This document shows positions 7,420-15,288 of a stretch of DNA of 23,875 nucleotides, one piece after another. Position numbers and translations under genes: made by a program. Under the pieces are notes generated by a model that did not search any database, had not been told where the DNA came from, and saw only the letters and a program-made list of their open reading frames with translations. Each line of letters begins with the position of its first letter. The stretch's first letter is position 1. The stretch comes from DALYDP01 sp964348685 (GTDB taxonomy: Bacteria; Patescibacteriota; Gracilibacteria; Peribacterales; Peribacteraceae): contig CAYGDM010000011.1 of NCBI GenBank assembly GCA_964348685.1, positions 1 through 23,875 on the forward strand, given 5' to 3'.

Positions 7420-9822
7420 ATGTCTATCGCACATACAGCAATCGGAGACGGCTCATACGATGCGCCCAAAAGTGCTGACATCGATATTCGGAAACTCATG
7501 TTGAAATATTTAGGCGTATCCGAGGATGAAGTACTAACGCACTACAGTATTCTTCGGCTTGCCGAGGGGGTGAGCGATCCCGATGCTATTGACCGTGCGG
7601 CAACCAGACAACTGAACTCGTTGGAGCCGCTGAAACTGAAAAACGGAATGAGGAGCGTACTGGATAAGCTATCGAGACAGATCACCATGGCGAAACTCAC
7701 GCTCTTGGACGACGAAAAAAGAGAGAGGTACAACGCCGAACTACTCGCCAAAAAGCTAAAGCCCGTTGATGTCGCACCGACACGTGAGCGTGTGGCGCGC
7801 GTTCTCCCTATGGCCATCCCCCTGCCATCACCTCAAGCGTTGCCAGTCATCAGTGCACCGACGCGCGAAGAAGTGCCGCTCACGCTGACGAACGCTTCCC
7901 TCGCACCAAGCACCGCGCCCGCCTCCACGACGATCGGTAGCATCCAGCAGCACTGGAAGTATCTGGCAGCCGGAGCGGTCGTCGCTGTATCAGGCGCAAT
8001 GGGGGCAATATGGGCAAGCTCCGGACCGGAGAAAGAAAAAACAGAGGACGTCGTGGCGAAAGCACCCGAACTCCCTGCATCCGAGCCCGTACTTCCGGCC
8101 CCGCCGGTCCAACCGAACATCGTACGCGCGCCAGCGGTACAACCGAATCCTCAGCCGGTGAACATAGCGGCACCCGCCATCAACACACCGGTGACGTTTC
8201 CGCGTCCTGCCTTCGTACAAACCGGCACATCGCAGCAATCCCCCGTATCGAATCCCCGTCTGGCGGAAACAATCGTACCGCCCACGCCAATAAAACCCTC
8301 CGACGTTCAGGTCGCGCAAATCGCTCCCGCACAACAAGCGCCGATATTCGACGAACAAGAATACAAGAATAACCGCGAAAAATTGCTTCTATCCGTTCAG
8401 GGGAAAAAAGGTGCGGAGCAAATCGACGAAATAATCACCCTGCACGCGAATAACACGGACATCATGAAAGATCCTGAGATGGCAAAAGCAGTCCTCGTCC
8501 AAATATTTAAGGTTTCCCTCGAAATAAAAGATCTTCGCCGCGCGTACGTCGGCGTGCACGGCTTGCTCAGCCGCAACGACCTGGCTCTATCGAAGATCGA
8601 AGAGGACTACATCGCGGCGCAGATGAAACTATTGGCAGCCTCCTCGGACGATCAAATGACCGTATTCTCCGTGTACGGCGAACTCGTGTCGGCAGGCTTG
8701 ATAACGCCCGCCGATGCCCTCGCCGCGAAGACCGCGTTCTACAAAAAGAAACCGAAGTCGCCGGCCCTCGCTGCAGAGATGGTCGCCCTTGCGCGCGCGT
8801 CGGCGGAAGATGCGCCGGAGCTGGCGGAACTTCTGGCGAATTCTGCAAAGAGCTATTACGGTCCCGTCACTCGCGAAAGCATGCCGGCAAAGAAAGCCTT
8901 CGATGACACGGCAAAAAGCGCGTTGCAATTCATCGGAGAATCAAAGGATCTCAAGATCGCCAACGACCTGCTCGCCATCAACCCCGATAATGCCGAAGCA
9001 CACAAGACGCGCGCGGATATCCTCCTCTCCCGCGGAGACATCAACGGCGCGCTGAAAGACCTTGAGGCAAGCAATCACGAACACGCTTCGCTGGCACAGA
9101 CGACGACTCTCCTCCTTGCCGCGGGGAACAGTGCAGGCGCACAGCCATCGCTGGAAAGCGCCCGCCAATGGAAGAGAGCGGCCGATAGTGAAAAAAACGG
9201 CACGCAAGCCTCGATGCGCACCATCGCTTCCTGGCTCTATGCGCAAGCCCTCGCATCGACGATGAATCCTCTCGATGCATTCACGAAACCCGTCGTCCAA
9301 AAAGAATTAGCGAACATCGGCGGAGCGAAGGAGCGGATTGCGGAACCGACGAACGACAACGACGTCGAGACGCCCGTAGAACCGGGCGCCGAACCGAAGC
9401 GACCGGAGTACGTGCTGAAAGACGCAGTGTGGAATCCTGAAACGGGCAGCTGGTACTACCTCAGCCCTGACGCCATGACATTTACAGAGGTTATGAAACT
9501 TGCCGCCGCCCATTCCGCAACGCCGGTGATTGTCGATGACGAATTAGAGAATCGTTTTGTCTACAAGATGTCCGAGAAACCAGCAGAAACATGGCTCGGA
9601 CTCATGAAAGGCAACGACGGAAAATTATATAAAATGGACGGCCAGCCCGCGACATTCGAAAACTGGCATAGCGGCGAAGGCATCACGAAAGGAGAAAAAT
9701 ATGTCCACAACATGTGGGGAGGAAAACACGCGGATTCCTATCCTGACGTTAAAAAGGCACGCGCTTGCCTCGAATGGAAGTACGTGCCGAAGACCATCGC
9801 AAAAAGAGGAAGGACGAAATAA
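7420..9822 (+). CDS. J-like domain / TM / repeat / C-type-lectin-like fusion protein
   Basis: An 800-residue protein of unknown function. Residues about 40-112 (HYSILRLAEGVSDPDAIDRA ... LLDDEKRERYNAEL) resemble the J-like module at the N-terminus of many planctomycete proteins. A single membrane helix (about 180-199) follows a basic cytoplasmic part. Residues 200-310 are a Pro/Ala/Gln-rich linker. Residues about 311-660 are helical and TPR-like (for example AHKTRADILLSRGDINGALKDLEAS). Residues about 663-795 look like a C-type-lectin-like domain (TWLGL at about 725, FENWHSGEG, ACLEW at about 783), but with one cysteine instead of the usual disulfides. I infer an N-in/C-out surface protein that may bind glycans. 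It sits inside the glycosylation island and could also be a glycosylated substrate. The 5' end is less GC-rich than neighbouring genes. Confidence 0.8.
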   Translation: MSIAHTAIGDGSYDAPKSADIDIRKLMLKYLGVSEDEVLTHYSILRLAEGVSDPDAIDRAATRQLNSLEPLKLKNGMRSVLDKLSRQITMAKLTLLDDEKRERYNAELLAKKLKPVDVAPTRERVARVLPMAIPLPSPQALPVISAPTREEVPLTLTNASLAPSTAPASTTIGSIQQHWKYLAAGAVVAVSGAMGAIWASSGPEKEKTEDVVAKAPELPASEPVLPAPPVQPNIVRAPAVQPNPQPVNIAAPAINTPVTFPRPAFVQTGTSQQSPVSNPRLAETIVPPTPIKPSDVQVAQIAPAQQAPIFDEQEYKNNREKLLLSVQGKKGAEQIDEIITLHANNTDIMKDPEMAKAVLVQIFKVSLEIKDLRRAYVGVHGLLSRNDLALSKIEEDYIAAQMKLLAASSDDQMTVFSVYGELVSAGLITPADALAAKTAFYKKKPKSPALAAEMVALARASAEDAPELAELLANSAKSYYGPVTRESMPAKKAFDDTAKSALQFIGESKDLKIANDLLAINPDNAEAHKTRADILLSRGDINGALKDLEASNHEHASLAQTTTLLLAAGNSAGAQPSLESARQWKRAADSEKNGTQASMRTIASWLYAQALASTMNPLDAFTKPVVQKELANIGGAKERIAEPTNDNDVETPVEPGAEPKRPEYVLKDAVWNPETGSWYYLSPDAMTFTEVMKLAAAHSATPVIVDDELENRFVYKMSEKPAETWLGLMKGNDGKLYKMDGQPATFENWHSGEGITKGEKYVHNMWGGKHADSYPDVKKARACLEWKYVPKTIAKRGRTK

Positions 9823-9828
9823 CCTGTC

Positions 9829-10515
9829 TTACCGCATCGCCTTTCTTAGCGCCGCCACTTCTTTCAACATGCGCTGCAACGCGCGGCCCGACGCGCCCGT
9901 GGGCACGCCTCCGCGCCTTGGGTGATGAGGCACAGGAACCTGTTTCCAGGGGATGCCGGCCTTTTTCAGACGCAGGAACATCTCGGCATTGAAGAGCTTC
10001 TCAATGCCGTGCTCGGGACGGATCGTCTGCCAAATCTCGCGGCGGAATACCTTGAGCCCGCAATTCACGTCGCGTACCCACATGCCGAACACGATGAGGT
10101 TGAAAAACGCGAGGACCTTTCCGTACAGCACGCGCGGCAAGGGATCCGCGCGCTTGCGGCGGCGCCCAGCGACGAACGCGAATTGCTCGAGGTGCGGCAG
10201 CAAAACGGACAGATCTTCGATCTTGAATTGGCCGTCGCTGTCCATGAACGCGATCCACTCCCCCGCCGCCGCGTCGCACCCCGCGCGCACCGCCATGCCG
10301 TACCCGCCGTTCTCGGGATGGCGCACGACACGCAAATTGGGATGATTCGCCGACAATTCGCCGAGAATCACGGGCGTCGCGTCCTTCGAACCGTCGTCGA
10401 CAGCGAGCACTTCGGCATCGATGCCCGACATCTTGATCCACGCGAAGACGTGCTCGACCGTCGCGCGGACGTTCGCTTCTTCGTTGTAGCACGGCAGGAC
10501 GACGCTCAGCTGCAT
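9829..10515 (-). CDS. Dpm1-like family 2 glycosyltransferase
   Basis: A 228-residue GT-A enzyme. It begins with SVVLPCYNEEANV, followed by the VDDGSKDAT nucleotide-binding segment (about 39-47), NGGYGMAVRAG and the metal-binding DxD as MDSDGQF (D92-D94). VNCGLKVFRREIW is typical of dolichol/undecaprenyl-phosphate sugar synthases. Such enzymes charge polyprenyl phosphate with mannose or glucose at the cytoplasmic face, without C-terminal membrane helices in the short type seen here. I infer that it feeds the GT-C enzymes nearby. The start MQLSVV was preferred over an ATG seven codons upstream because the family begins here and the -10 lies 8 nt away. The gene is convergent with the fusion gene, 6 nt apart. 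Confidence 0.87.
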   Translation of the reverse strand: MQLSVVLPCYNEEANVRATVEHVFAWIKMSGIDAEVLAVDDGSKDATPVILGELSANHPNLRVVRHPENGGYGMAVRAGCDAAAGEWIAFMDSDGQFKIEDLSVLLPHLEQFAFVAGRRRKRADPLPRVLYGKVLAFFNLIVFGMWVRDVNCGLKVFRREIWQTIRPEHGIEKLFNAEMFLRLKKAGIPWKQVPVPHHPRRGGVPTGASGRALQRMLKEVAALRKAMR

Positions 10516-10523
10516 GGATACAC

Positions 10524-10552
10524 ATCGTACATGCAACGAGAACCATCGTCAG
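10524..10552 (-). promoter_or_regulatory. GT2 promoter, near-leaderless
   Basis: CTGACG (10547-10552) and TACGAT (10524-10529) on the minus strand, spacer 17 nt. The -10 ends 8 nt before the preferred ATG and overlaps the alternative upstream start, which supports the shorter protein. Confidence 0.5.
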
Positions 10553-10618
10553 CGCTGTTCTCCAAAAAAAAGCTGCTGCTACGAAAGAATATTTCGAAGC
10601 TTCGCTCCAGCCCGATTA

Positions 10619-10647
10619 TCGACGCGGCAAGAGCGCTGCGTTATGAT
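10619..10647 (+). promoter_or_regulatory. Promoter of first GT-C gene
   Basis: TCGACG (10619-10624) and TATGAT (10642-10647), spacer 17 nt, ending 14 nt before the ATG. Predicted 5' UTR is about 7 nt. It shares a 146-nt divergent region with the GT2 promoter; a CGAAGCTTCG palindrome (10595-10604) lies between them. Confidence 0.5.
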
Positions 10648-10661
10648 CGCACAACACGTTC

Positions 10662-12500
10662 ATGCTGCGCTTCTTCCGCAAACGGCAATCACTCCGCGGG
10701 GGCGCGGGGGCGCGTATCGTGTGCGCAGCGATCGCCCTTACGGCTATCAGCGCCGCGTACTGGTCAACCACGGTAAACATCCAGAACGGACGATACTCAT
10801 TCCGAGGATCGAACTATATCTACGCGGGGAACCTCGCGCTGAGTGAAACGGGCTCCGTGACCGTGAACGTCGACATGCACGTCGGCCTTATTCGTCCGTC
10901 ACTCTACACAATCGACCACGACGACTGCATCGCGAGACTGACGGTGAACGGCGTCGCGGTCATCAGCAAAAAAGAGTGCCACTTCCCGTATGCGGCTTTA
11001 TTGAACCTAGGCCCTTTTTTGAAGACGGGTACGAACCATATCGAAGCGACCGTGACGAACACATCGGGAGGAATGTCATTCCACCTCTCCGTCTACCCGT
11101 ACGATCCACTGACGATAGCGGCCGTCGTCGTCGCAACCCTCTCTCTCATTCTCTTCTTCTCCACCTTACTCGGCGGAACATGGAACGGCGGATGGACGAC
11201 TGTCGAACGACTGTTCCTCTGCTCATTTCTGGCGCTCCGCGTAATGGAGCTCTACATGCAGTGGGGCAACGAAATCGGTTTCGACCTGAAAAGCCACGTC
11301 GAATACATGCGCCGCATCGACTGGAACAACCCGCTCATCCCCCCACTCGCGACGGGATACAGCTACCACCCGCCGCTCGGATTTCTCCTGCCGAAACTCC
11401 TCTACCCCCTCGGTGTCTCCGAAATCGGGGCGATCCACGCCGTATCGGCGGCATTCGGCATCATCGCCTTCGTCGCGCTGCGGGCGACGCTCTCGCGCCT
11501 CGGATTGCTGCGCACCCCGGCAGGCATCGCGCTCCTCTACATCACGTCGTCTCTTCCGATCATCGTCTTCCTCGCGCGAAGCGTGAACATCGATTCGCAT
11601 ATCCTCGCGTACGCCGCGGTGACATTGTACCTCTCCGTCCGCATGTTCGCGACGGCGGAAACGCGGCTGATGCGGTTTCTGCTGCAATGCGCGTGCGGCA
11701 TCGTGATCGCGCTCGCGATGATGACGAAAGCGTCCGGCCTCCTCCTATTCGCGCTGCCGCTCCTCGTCATCGCGGTCGAGGCGTTCCACGCGAAACCGCG
11801 CGTCCGCCGCGCGGAATGGAAACACTGGCTCGCCGGATTGGCGATCATCGGAGCAGTTGCGAGCGCGTACTTCCTGCCGTACTACATAGCCCGCTACTAC
11901 GAACAGAAAGGAGTCATCATCTTCCTCGACGGCATGCCGAAAGACCAGGTAATGCAAGACAACGCGCGCACGGAACGCGATGCGGATCGGGTCGGATTCG
12001 TGACGGCGATGTTCCTCCCTACATCCGCGCACCAGTTCAGCCTGAACGTGCGGGACCGCGCGAATCCGAGGCTTGCTGACACGTGGAAAGACGTGTGGGT
12101 GAAAGACGAATGGCTGGGCAAAAGCGCACCCGCGCAGCGAGCCGTCGGCACGTTCTACTGGACGATCGCGCCCTTGTTCCTGCTCGTGGGAACGGCCGCG
12201 TTCGCGCGGACTGCCCACCGGCCCGACGCATGGTCGAAGCTCGGCCTGGTATTCAGCGGTTTCGCTGCGCTGCAACTCCTGGCTCTCATCGCGTACGTCT
12301 ACCGCATGCCGTGGGGCATCGGCATACCTTCAAAGGCGATTTACATCGCGCCCGCCGCGTGGGCCATCGGCTTTTTGGCCGCATCCACGACGACTCTCGA
12401 CTTCCTCTTCGAAAAAAAATTCAGAGCACCCTTCGGGAAAATCGCACTGTGCCTAGTAGCCGCGTTCATGGTCCTCAATCACGTCCTGCCTGTTTACTGA
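10662..12500 (+). CDS. GT-C membrane glycosyltransferase with N-terminal sandwich domain
   Basis: A 612-residue membrane protein. After TM1 (about 17-34), residues about 40-145 form a predicted extracytoplasmic beta-rich domain with DDCIARLTVNG and a second Cys (C89, C106), probably a disulfide. Residues 150-612 hold about ten membrane helices. The loop after the next helices has GFDLKSHVEYMRRIDW ... YSYHPPLGFLLPKL, matching the acidic-residue and 'PP' features of GT39-like enzymes. It should use a polyprenyl-phosphate sugar outside the membrane; donor and acceptor are unknown. It is paralogous to the gene at 13531-15285, sharing the DDC-x5-VNG motif and a following 'LxLG..L..G.N' segment. 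It overlaps the convergent methyltransferase by 7 nt. Confidence 0.8.
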   Translation: MLRFFRKRQSLRGGAGARIVCAAIALTAISAAYWSTTVNIQNGRYSFRGSNYIYAGNLALSETGSVTVNVDMHVGLIRPSLYTIDHDDCIARLTVNGVAVISKKECHFPYAALLNLGPFLKTGTNHIEATVTNTSGGMSFHLSVYPYDPLTIAAVVVATLSLILFFSTLLGGTWNGGWTTVERLFLCSFLALRVMELYMQWGNEIGFDLKSHVEYMRRIDWNNPLIPPLATGYSYHPPLGFLLPKLLYPLGVSEIGAIHAVSAAFGIIAFVALRATLSRLGLLRTPAGIALLYITSSLPIIVFLARSVNIDSHILAYAAVTLYLSVRMFATAETRLMRFLLQCACGIVIALAMMTKASGLLLFALPLLVIAVEAFHAKPRVRRAEWKHWLAGLAIIGAVASAYFLPYYIARYYEQKGVIIFLDGMPKDQVMQDNARTERDADRVGFVTAMFLPTSAHQFSLNVRDRANPRLADTWKDVWVKDEWLGKSAPAQRAVGTFYWTIAPLFLLVGTAAFARTAHRPDAWSKLGLVFSGFAALQLLALIAYVYRMPWGIGIPSKAIYIAPAAWAIGFLAASTTTLDFLFEKKFRAPFGKIALCLVAAFMVLNHVLPVY

Positions 12501-13432
12501 CGCGGCGACGCGATGATGACCATCTCGTCGTACAGGTTCACGTACGCGGACCTGTTACCCAGAGCCTTTTGCACGAGCGCGCACGCCGATGATAACAAGG
12601 GGTGTACGCGCTGGGCTCTCTCGGCGATGAACGAAAAGGAAACATACTTCCCTGCGTGACGGGATGTGACGGACCGAACGTCAAAGCCCGCTTTTTCCAA
12701 CAAGAGCGTGATCGTTGCCGGGTCAAAATGCCATAGGTGCTCCGCGTGTTTGTAGTGGTGCCATTTGCGGCCGAGCATGCGGGCGAAGACACTCGACACG
12801 TCCTGCGTTTCGAGCAGGATCAATCCATCCGGCTTCAACATGCGGCGGGCGAGTTCCAATTCCCCGATCGGATCGGGAAGATGCTCGATGACGTCCCACA
12901 TCGTGACGAGGTCGAACGAACAGGGCGCCACGTCCGCGTCCGCGAGGACGCCGGTGGCGATCTGCAATCCGTACCGCCTCCTGCCAAAATCGGCGGCCAA
13001 GTCGGATGGCTCGATGCCCGTGACCTCCCACCCGTGGTCATCGCGCATGACTTTCATGAAATACCCGGATGCGCAGCCGACGTCGAGGAGCGAACCGGGG
13101 CGGAGCGCGCGCAGCGGCTTCGAGCGTTTTTTGAACGTCCGGACGTAATTCTCGTGTTGCTCGAGGTAATCGGCGTATCCGAAATGGCTCGGGGAATCGC
13201 TGCTCCACAGGTTCGTCGCGTACAAATCGGCGATGAGCGCTCTACCATTGCGCTGTGGCGACACGAACGTCAAACCGCAAGCGGAACATCCGAGGAGGGA
13301 GTACGGAGGATCGCGAAATTTGATGTTAGCGGAAACCGGACCGCAGATCGGGCACGTCGCGACACCAAGGGCCGCTTCGGGCGGATCGTAGACAATGCTC
13401 GGGCGGTGGTCTTGAACGAGTGGAAGGGCCAT
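12494..13432 (-). CDS. Class I SAM-dependent methyltransferase with zinc-ribbon-like N-terminus
   Basis: A 312-residue cytoplasmic enzyme. Residues 27-52 carry CPICG and CSACG (C27, C30, C49, C52), a likely zinc-binding pair. SAM motif I is LLDVGCASGYF (about 115-125), an acidic ribose-binding residue follows in TGIEPSD, and FDLVTMWDVIEHLPDP (about 173-188) is the family motif. The layout matches methyltransferases found with polysaccharide and sugar-nucleotide genes (Methyltransf_11/23 type). The substrate is unknown; a sugar or lipid-linked glycan is inferred from its position between two GT-C genes. Its 3' end overlaps the convergent GT-C gene by 7 nt. Confidence 0.88.
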   Translation of the reverse strand: MALPLVQDHRPSIVYDPPEAALGVATCPICGPVSANIKFRDPPYSLLGCSACGLTFVSPQRNGRALIADLYATNLWSSDSPSHFGYADYLEQHENYVRTFKKRSKPLRALRPGSLLDVGCASGYFMKVMRDDHGWEVTGIEPSDLAADFGRRRYGLQIATGVLADADVAPCSFDLVTMWDVIEHLPDPIGELELARRMLKPDGLILLETQDVSSVFARMLGRKWHHYKHAEHLWHFDPATITLLLEKAGFDVRSVTSRHAGKYVSFSFIAERAQRVHPLLSSACALVQKALGNRSAYVNLYDEMVIIASPRQ

Positions 13433-13446
13433 GTGGTCCCAGGAAC

Positions 13447-13473
13447 CTTATAAGCACGGCCCGTGCCCGACAA
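13447..13473 (-). promoter_or_regulatory. Methyltransferase promoter with embedded palindrome
   Basis: TTGTCG (13468-13473) and TATAAG (13447-13452) on the minus strand, spacer 15 nt, ending 14 nt before the ATG. A perfect inverted repeat GCACGGCCCGTGC (13454-13466) fills the spacer, the usual place for a repressor or MerR-type activator site; the regulator is unknown. Confidence 0.4.
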
Positions 13474-13491
13474 GTACATGCCCTGTTCGAT

Positions 13492-13520
13492 TTGGGAGCC
13501 GCTTCGAATGGCCGTATAGT
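13492..13520 (+). promoter_or_regulatory. Promoter of second GT-C gene
   Basis: TTGGGA (13492-13497) and TATAGT (13515-13520), spacer exactly 17 nt, ending 10 nt before the ATG at 13531. It supports this start over in-frame ATGs further upstream, which would lie inside or before the promoter. Confidence 0.65.
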
Positions 13521-13530
13521 GGGGCGCGTG

Positions 13531-15285
13531 ATGCAATACATAAAGACATGGTACATTCTTCCAGCGTGCGCAATCGCCGTCGCCAGCGCTACGACGCTTG
13601 TCGGGTTGCAACCGACGGGCAGCGACGGCACGTACGTCATCGATGGAACCGAGACCTCGTTCAGCTATCCGTTCCGCGCGACGACGGAGGAAAATGCGGT
13701 GATCAACGTGCGGTTCACGCTGCACGGCCGGCTCCTGCACGCGAAAAATTACCGCGTGCTCGCCGACGATTGCTTGGAATCGCTTTCGGTGAACGGCGAA
13801 GAGATCGCGGGCACACCGTTCTGCGATTACGACAAAGGCCGAGTTCTCGACCTCGGCGGGACGCTGCGCGCGGGCGAAAACAACGTCTCGGCGGTCATGC
13901 GCAACAACGGCGGCCCCGCGTCGCTCACCTTCCTCGTCGCGTCGACCGATCCTCTCTACGCCCTACTCGGCGCGCTCGCGTTCCTGAGTTCGCTCTGGGC
14001 CGTGTGGACGAGTGGTTTGCTCCGGAAGCTCTCATTCAACGGCGGCATGGAGGCCGTCTTCATGCTCGGCATGGCCGTGCGTGCCGTGTATGCCGCAGCG
14101 ACGTCGTACGCACAGCGAGGCTACGATGTGGACGGACACATCGAATACATCCGCTACGTCCTCGACCATTGGTCCGTGCCGGCGATCGCAGACGGCTGGC
14201 AGTTCTATCAACCGCCGTTCTACTACATGCTGGCGGCGATTCCCGCCGGTCTCGCGCGACTGATCGGTTTTGGCGACGCAGCCGGGTTATTTGCGGTACA
14301 AGGCCTCTCGATGGTGCTGTCGTGCGCTACATTGCTCGTCGCCGGCTGGATCATCACCATGATCTTCACACAGAAAAAACAATCGCGCGAAGCAATGTTG
14401 GCATACGCCCTGTTCGCCGTCTTCCCCGCGACGGTCTTCCTCTCGGCGCGCATCAACAACGACGTTCTTCTGGAGCTCGCTGGCCTCTGCGCGATTGCAT
14501 TCCTTCTGCGCTGGCACAGCACAGGAAAAAACATGTGGTGGATCGCAGCAATCGCCGCATGGGGGCTGGCATTGCTCACGAAGAGCAACGCGTTGCTGCT
14601 CGCACCGGTCATCGCGGTCGTGCTCGCGTTCCGACCCAAGATGCCTCTTCTCGAAAGAGCGAAGTTGGCAGCAATGGCTCTCGCAATCCTCGCCGTCACC
14701 AACGGCTGGTACGTCGGGCTCCGTGCGCTCGAAGGACAGGACCGTTTGATTCCAAACATCACGAATCTTCATTCGGGCTTGCTCGTATCGACCTCGTGGA
14801 CCGGCATGGCCGAATTCAACCCCGTTCGACTCTCGTTACAAGCGTACAACAACCCATGGAACGACGACTTCGGTCGGCAACACTTCTGGGAATACCTGTT
14901 CCGCTCGGCGTTCACCGGTGAATTCTCGTTCGGCGATTCGCTCGCCCCCATTTTCTCCGCATTGATCGCGCTCGGCATCGTCCTGTTTCTTCTCGCGATC
15001 GGCGGCATCGTGCTCGCGATGTCTGCCAAACCGCTCGCGTCGTTCCCGCTCTGGCTCGTGCCGGTCGCGCTGCTCCTCGGCCACGCCGCGTTCCGGCAAT
15101 TTGTCGCGCCGTACAGCTCATCGCAGGACTTCCGCTATTCGGTACTCATCCTCGCGCCGCTCGCGGTGCTCTGCGTGCAGGGCATGAACGCGAAATCGAC
15201 GATCGCGCGCCGCGGCGTGCACGTACTCGGCTGGTCGTTTGTCGCGCTCTCTGCAATCACGCTGTTCTCGGTCGCAGGAGCGTGA
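13531..15285 (+). CDS. GT-C membrane glycosyltransferase, paralogue of 10662-12500
   Basis: A 584-residue polytopic protein. TM1 (about 8-26) is followed by an extracytoplasmic beta-rich domain (about 30-135) with DDCLESLSVNG and a second Cys (C81, C98), the same pattern as its paralogue. The membrane part begins near 140. VDGHIEYIRYVLDHWSVP ... WQFYQPPFYYML is the GT39/ArnT-like catalytic-loop pattern with an acidic residue and 'QPP'. It is expected to transfer a sugar from a polyprenyl carrier on the outer face. The start MQYIKTW is set by the -10 element 10 nt upstream. It is divergent from the methyltransferase and ends 3 nt before the convergent flavoprotein stop. Low overall identity to the paralogue suggests different substrates. 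Confidence 0.82.
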   Translation: MQYIKTWYILPACAIAVASATTLVGLQPTGSDGTYVIDGTETSFSYPFRATTEENAVINVRFTLHGRLLHAKNYRVLADDCLESLSVNGEEIAGTPFCDYDKGRVLDLGGTLRAGENNVSAVMRNNGGPASLTFLVASTDPLYALLGALAFLSSLWAVWTSGLLRKLSFNGGMEAVFMLGMAVRAVYAAATSYAQRGYDVDGHIEYIRYVLDHWSVPAIADGWQFYQPPFYYMLAAIPAGLARLIGFGDAAGLFAVQGLSMVLSCATLLVAGWIITMIFTQKKQSREAMLAYALFAVFPATVFLSARINNDVLLELAGLCAIAFLLRWHSTGKNMWWIAAIAAWGLALLTKSNALLLAPVIAVVLAFRPKMPLLERAKLAAMALAILAVTNGWYVGLRALEGQDRLIPNITNLHSGLLVSTSWTGMAEFNPVRLSLQAYNNPWNDDFGRQHFWEYLFRSAFTGEFSFGDSLAPIFSALIALGIVLFLLAIGGIVLAMSAKPLASFPLWLVPVALLLGHAAFRQFVAPYSSSQDFRYSVLILAPLAVLCVQGMNAKSTIARRGVHVLGWSFVALSAITLFSVAGA

Positions 15286-15288
15286 GTG

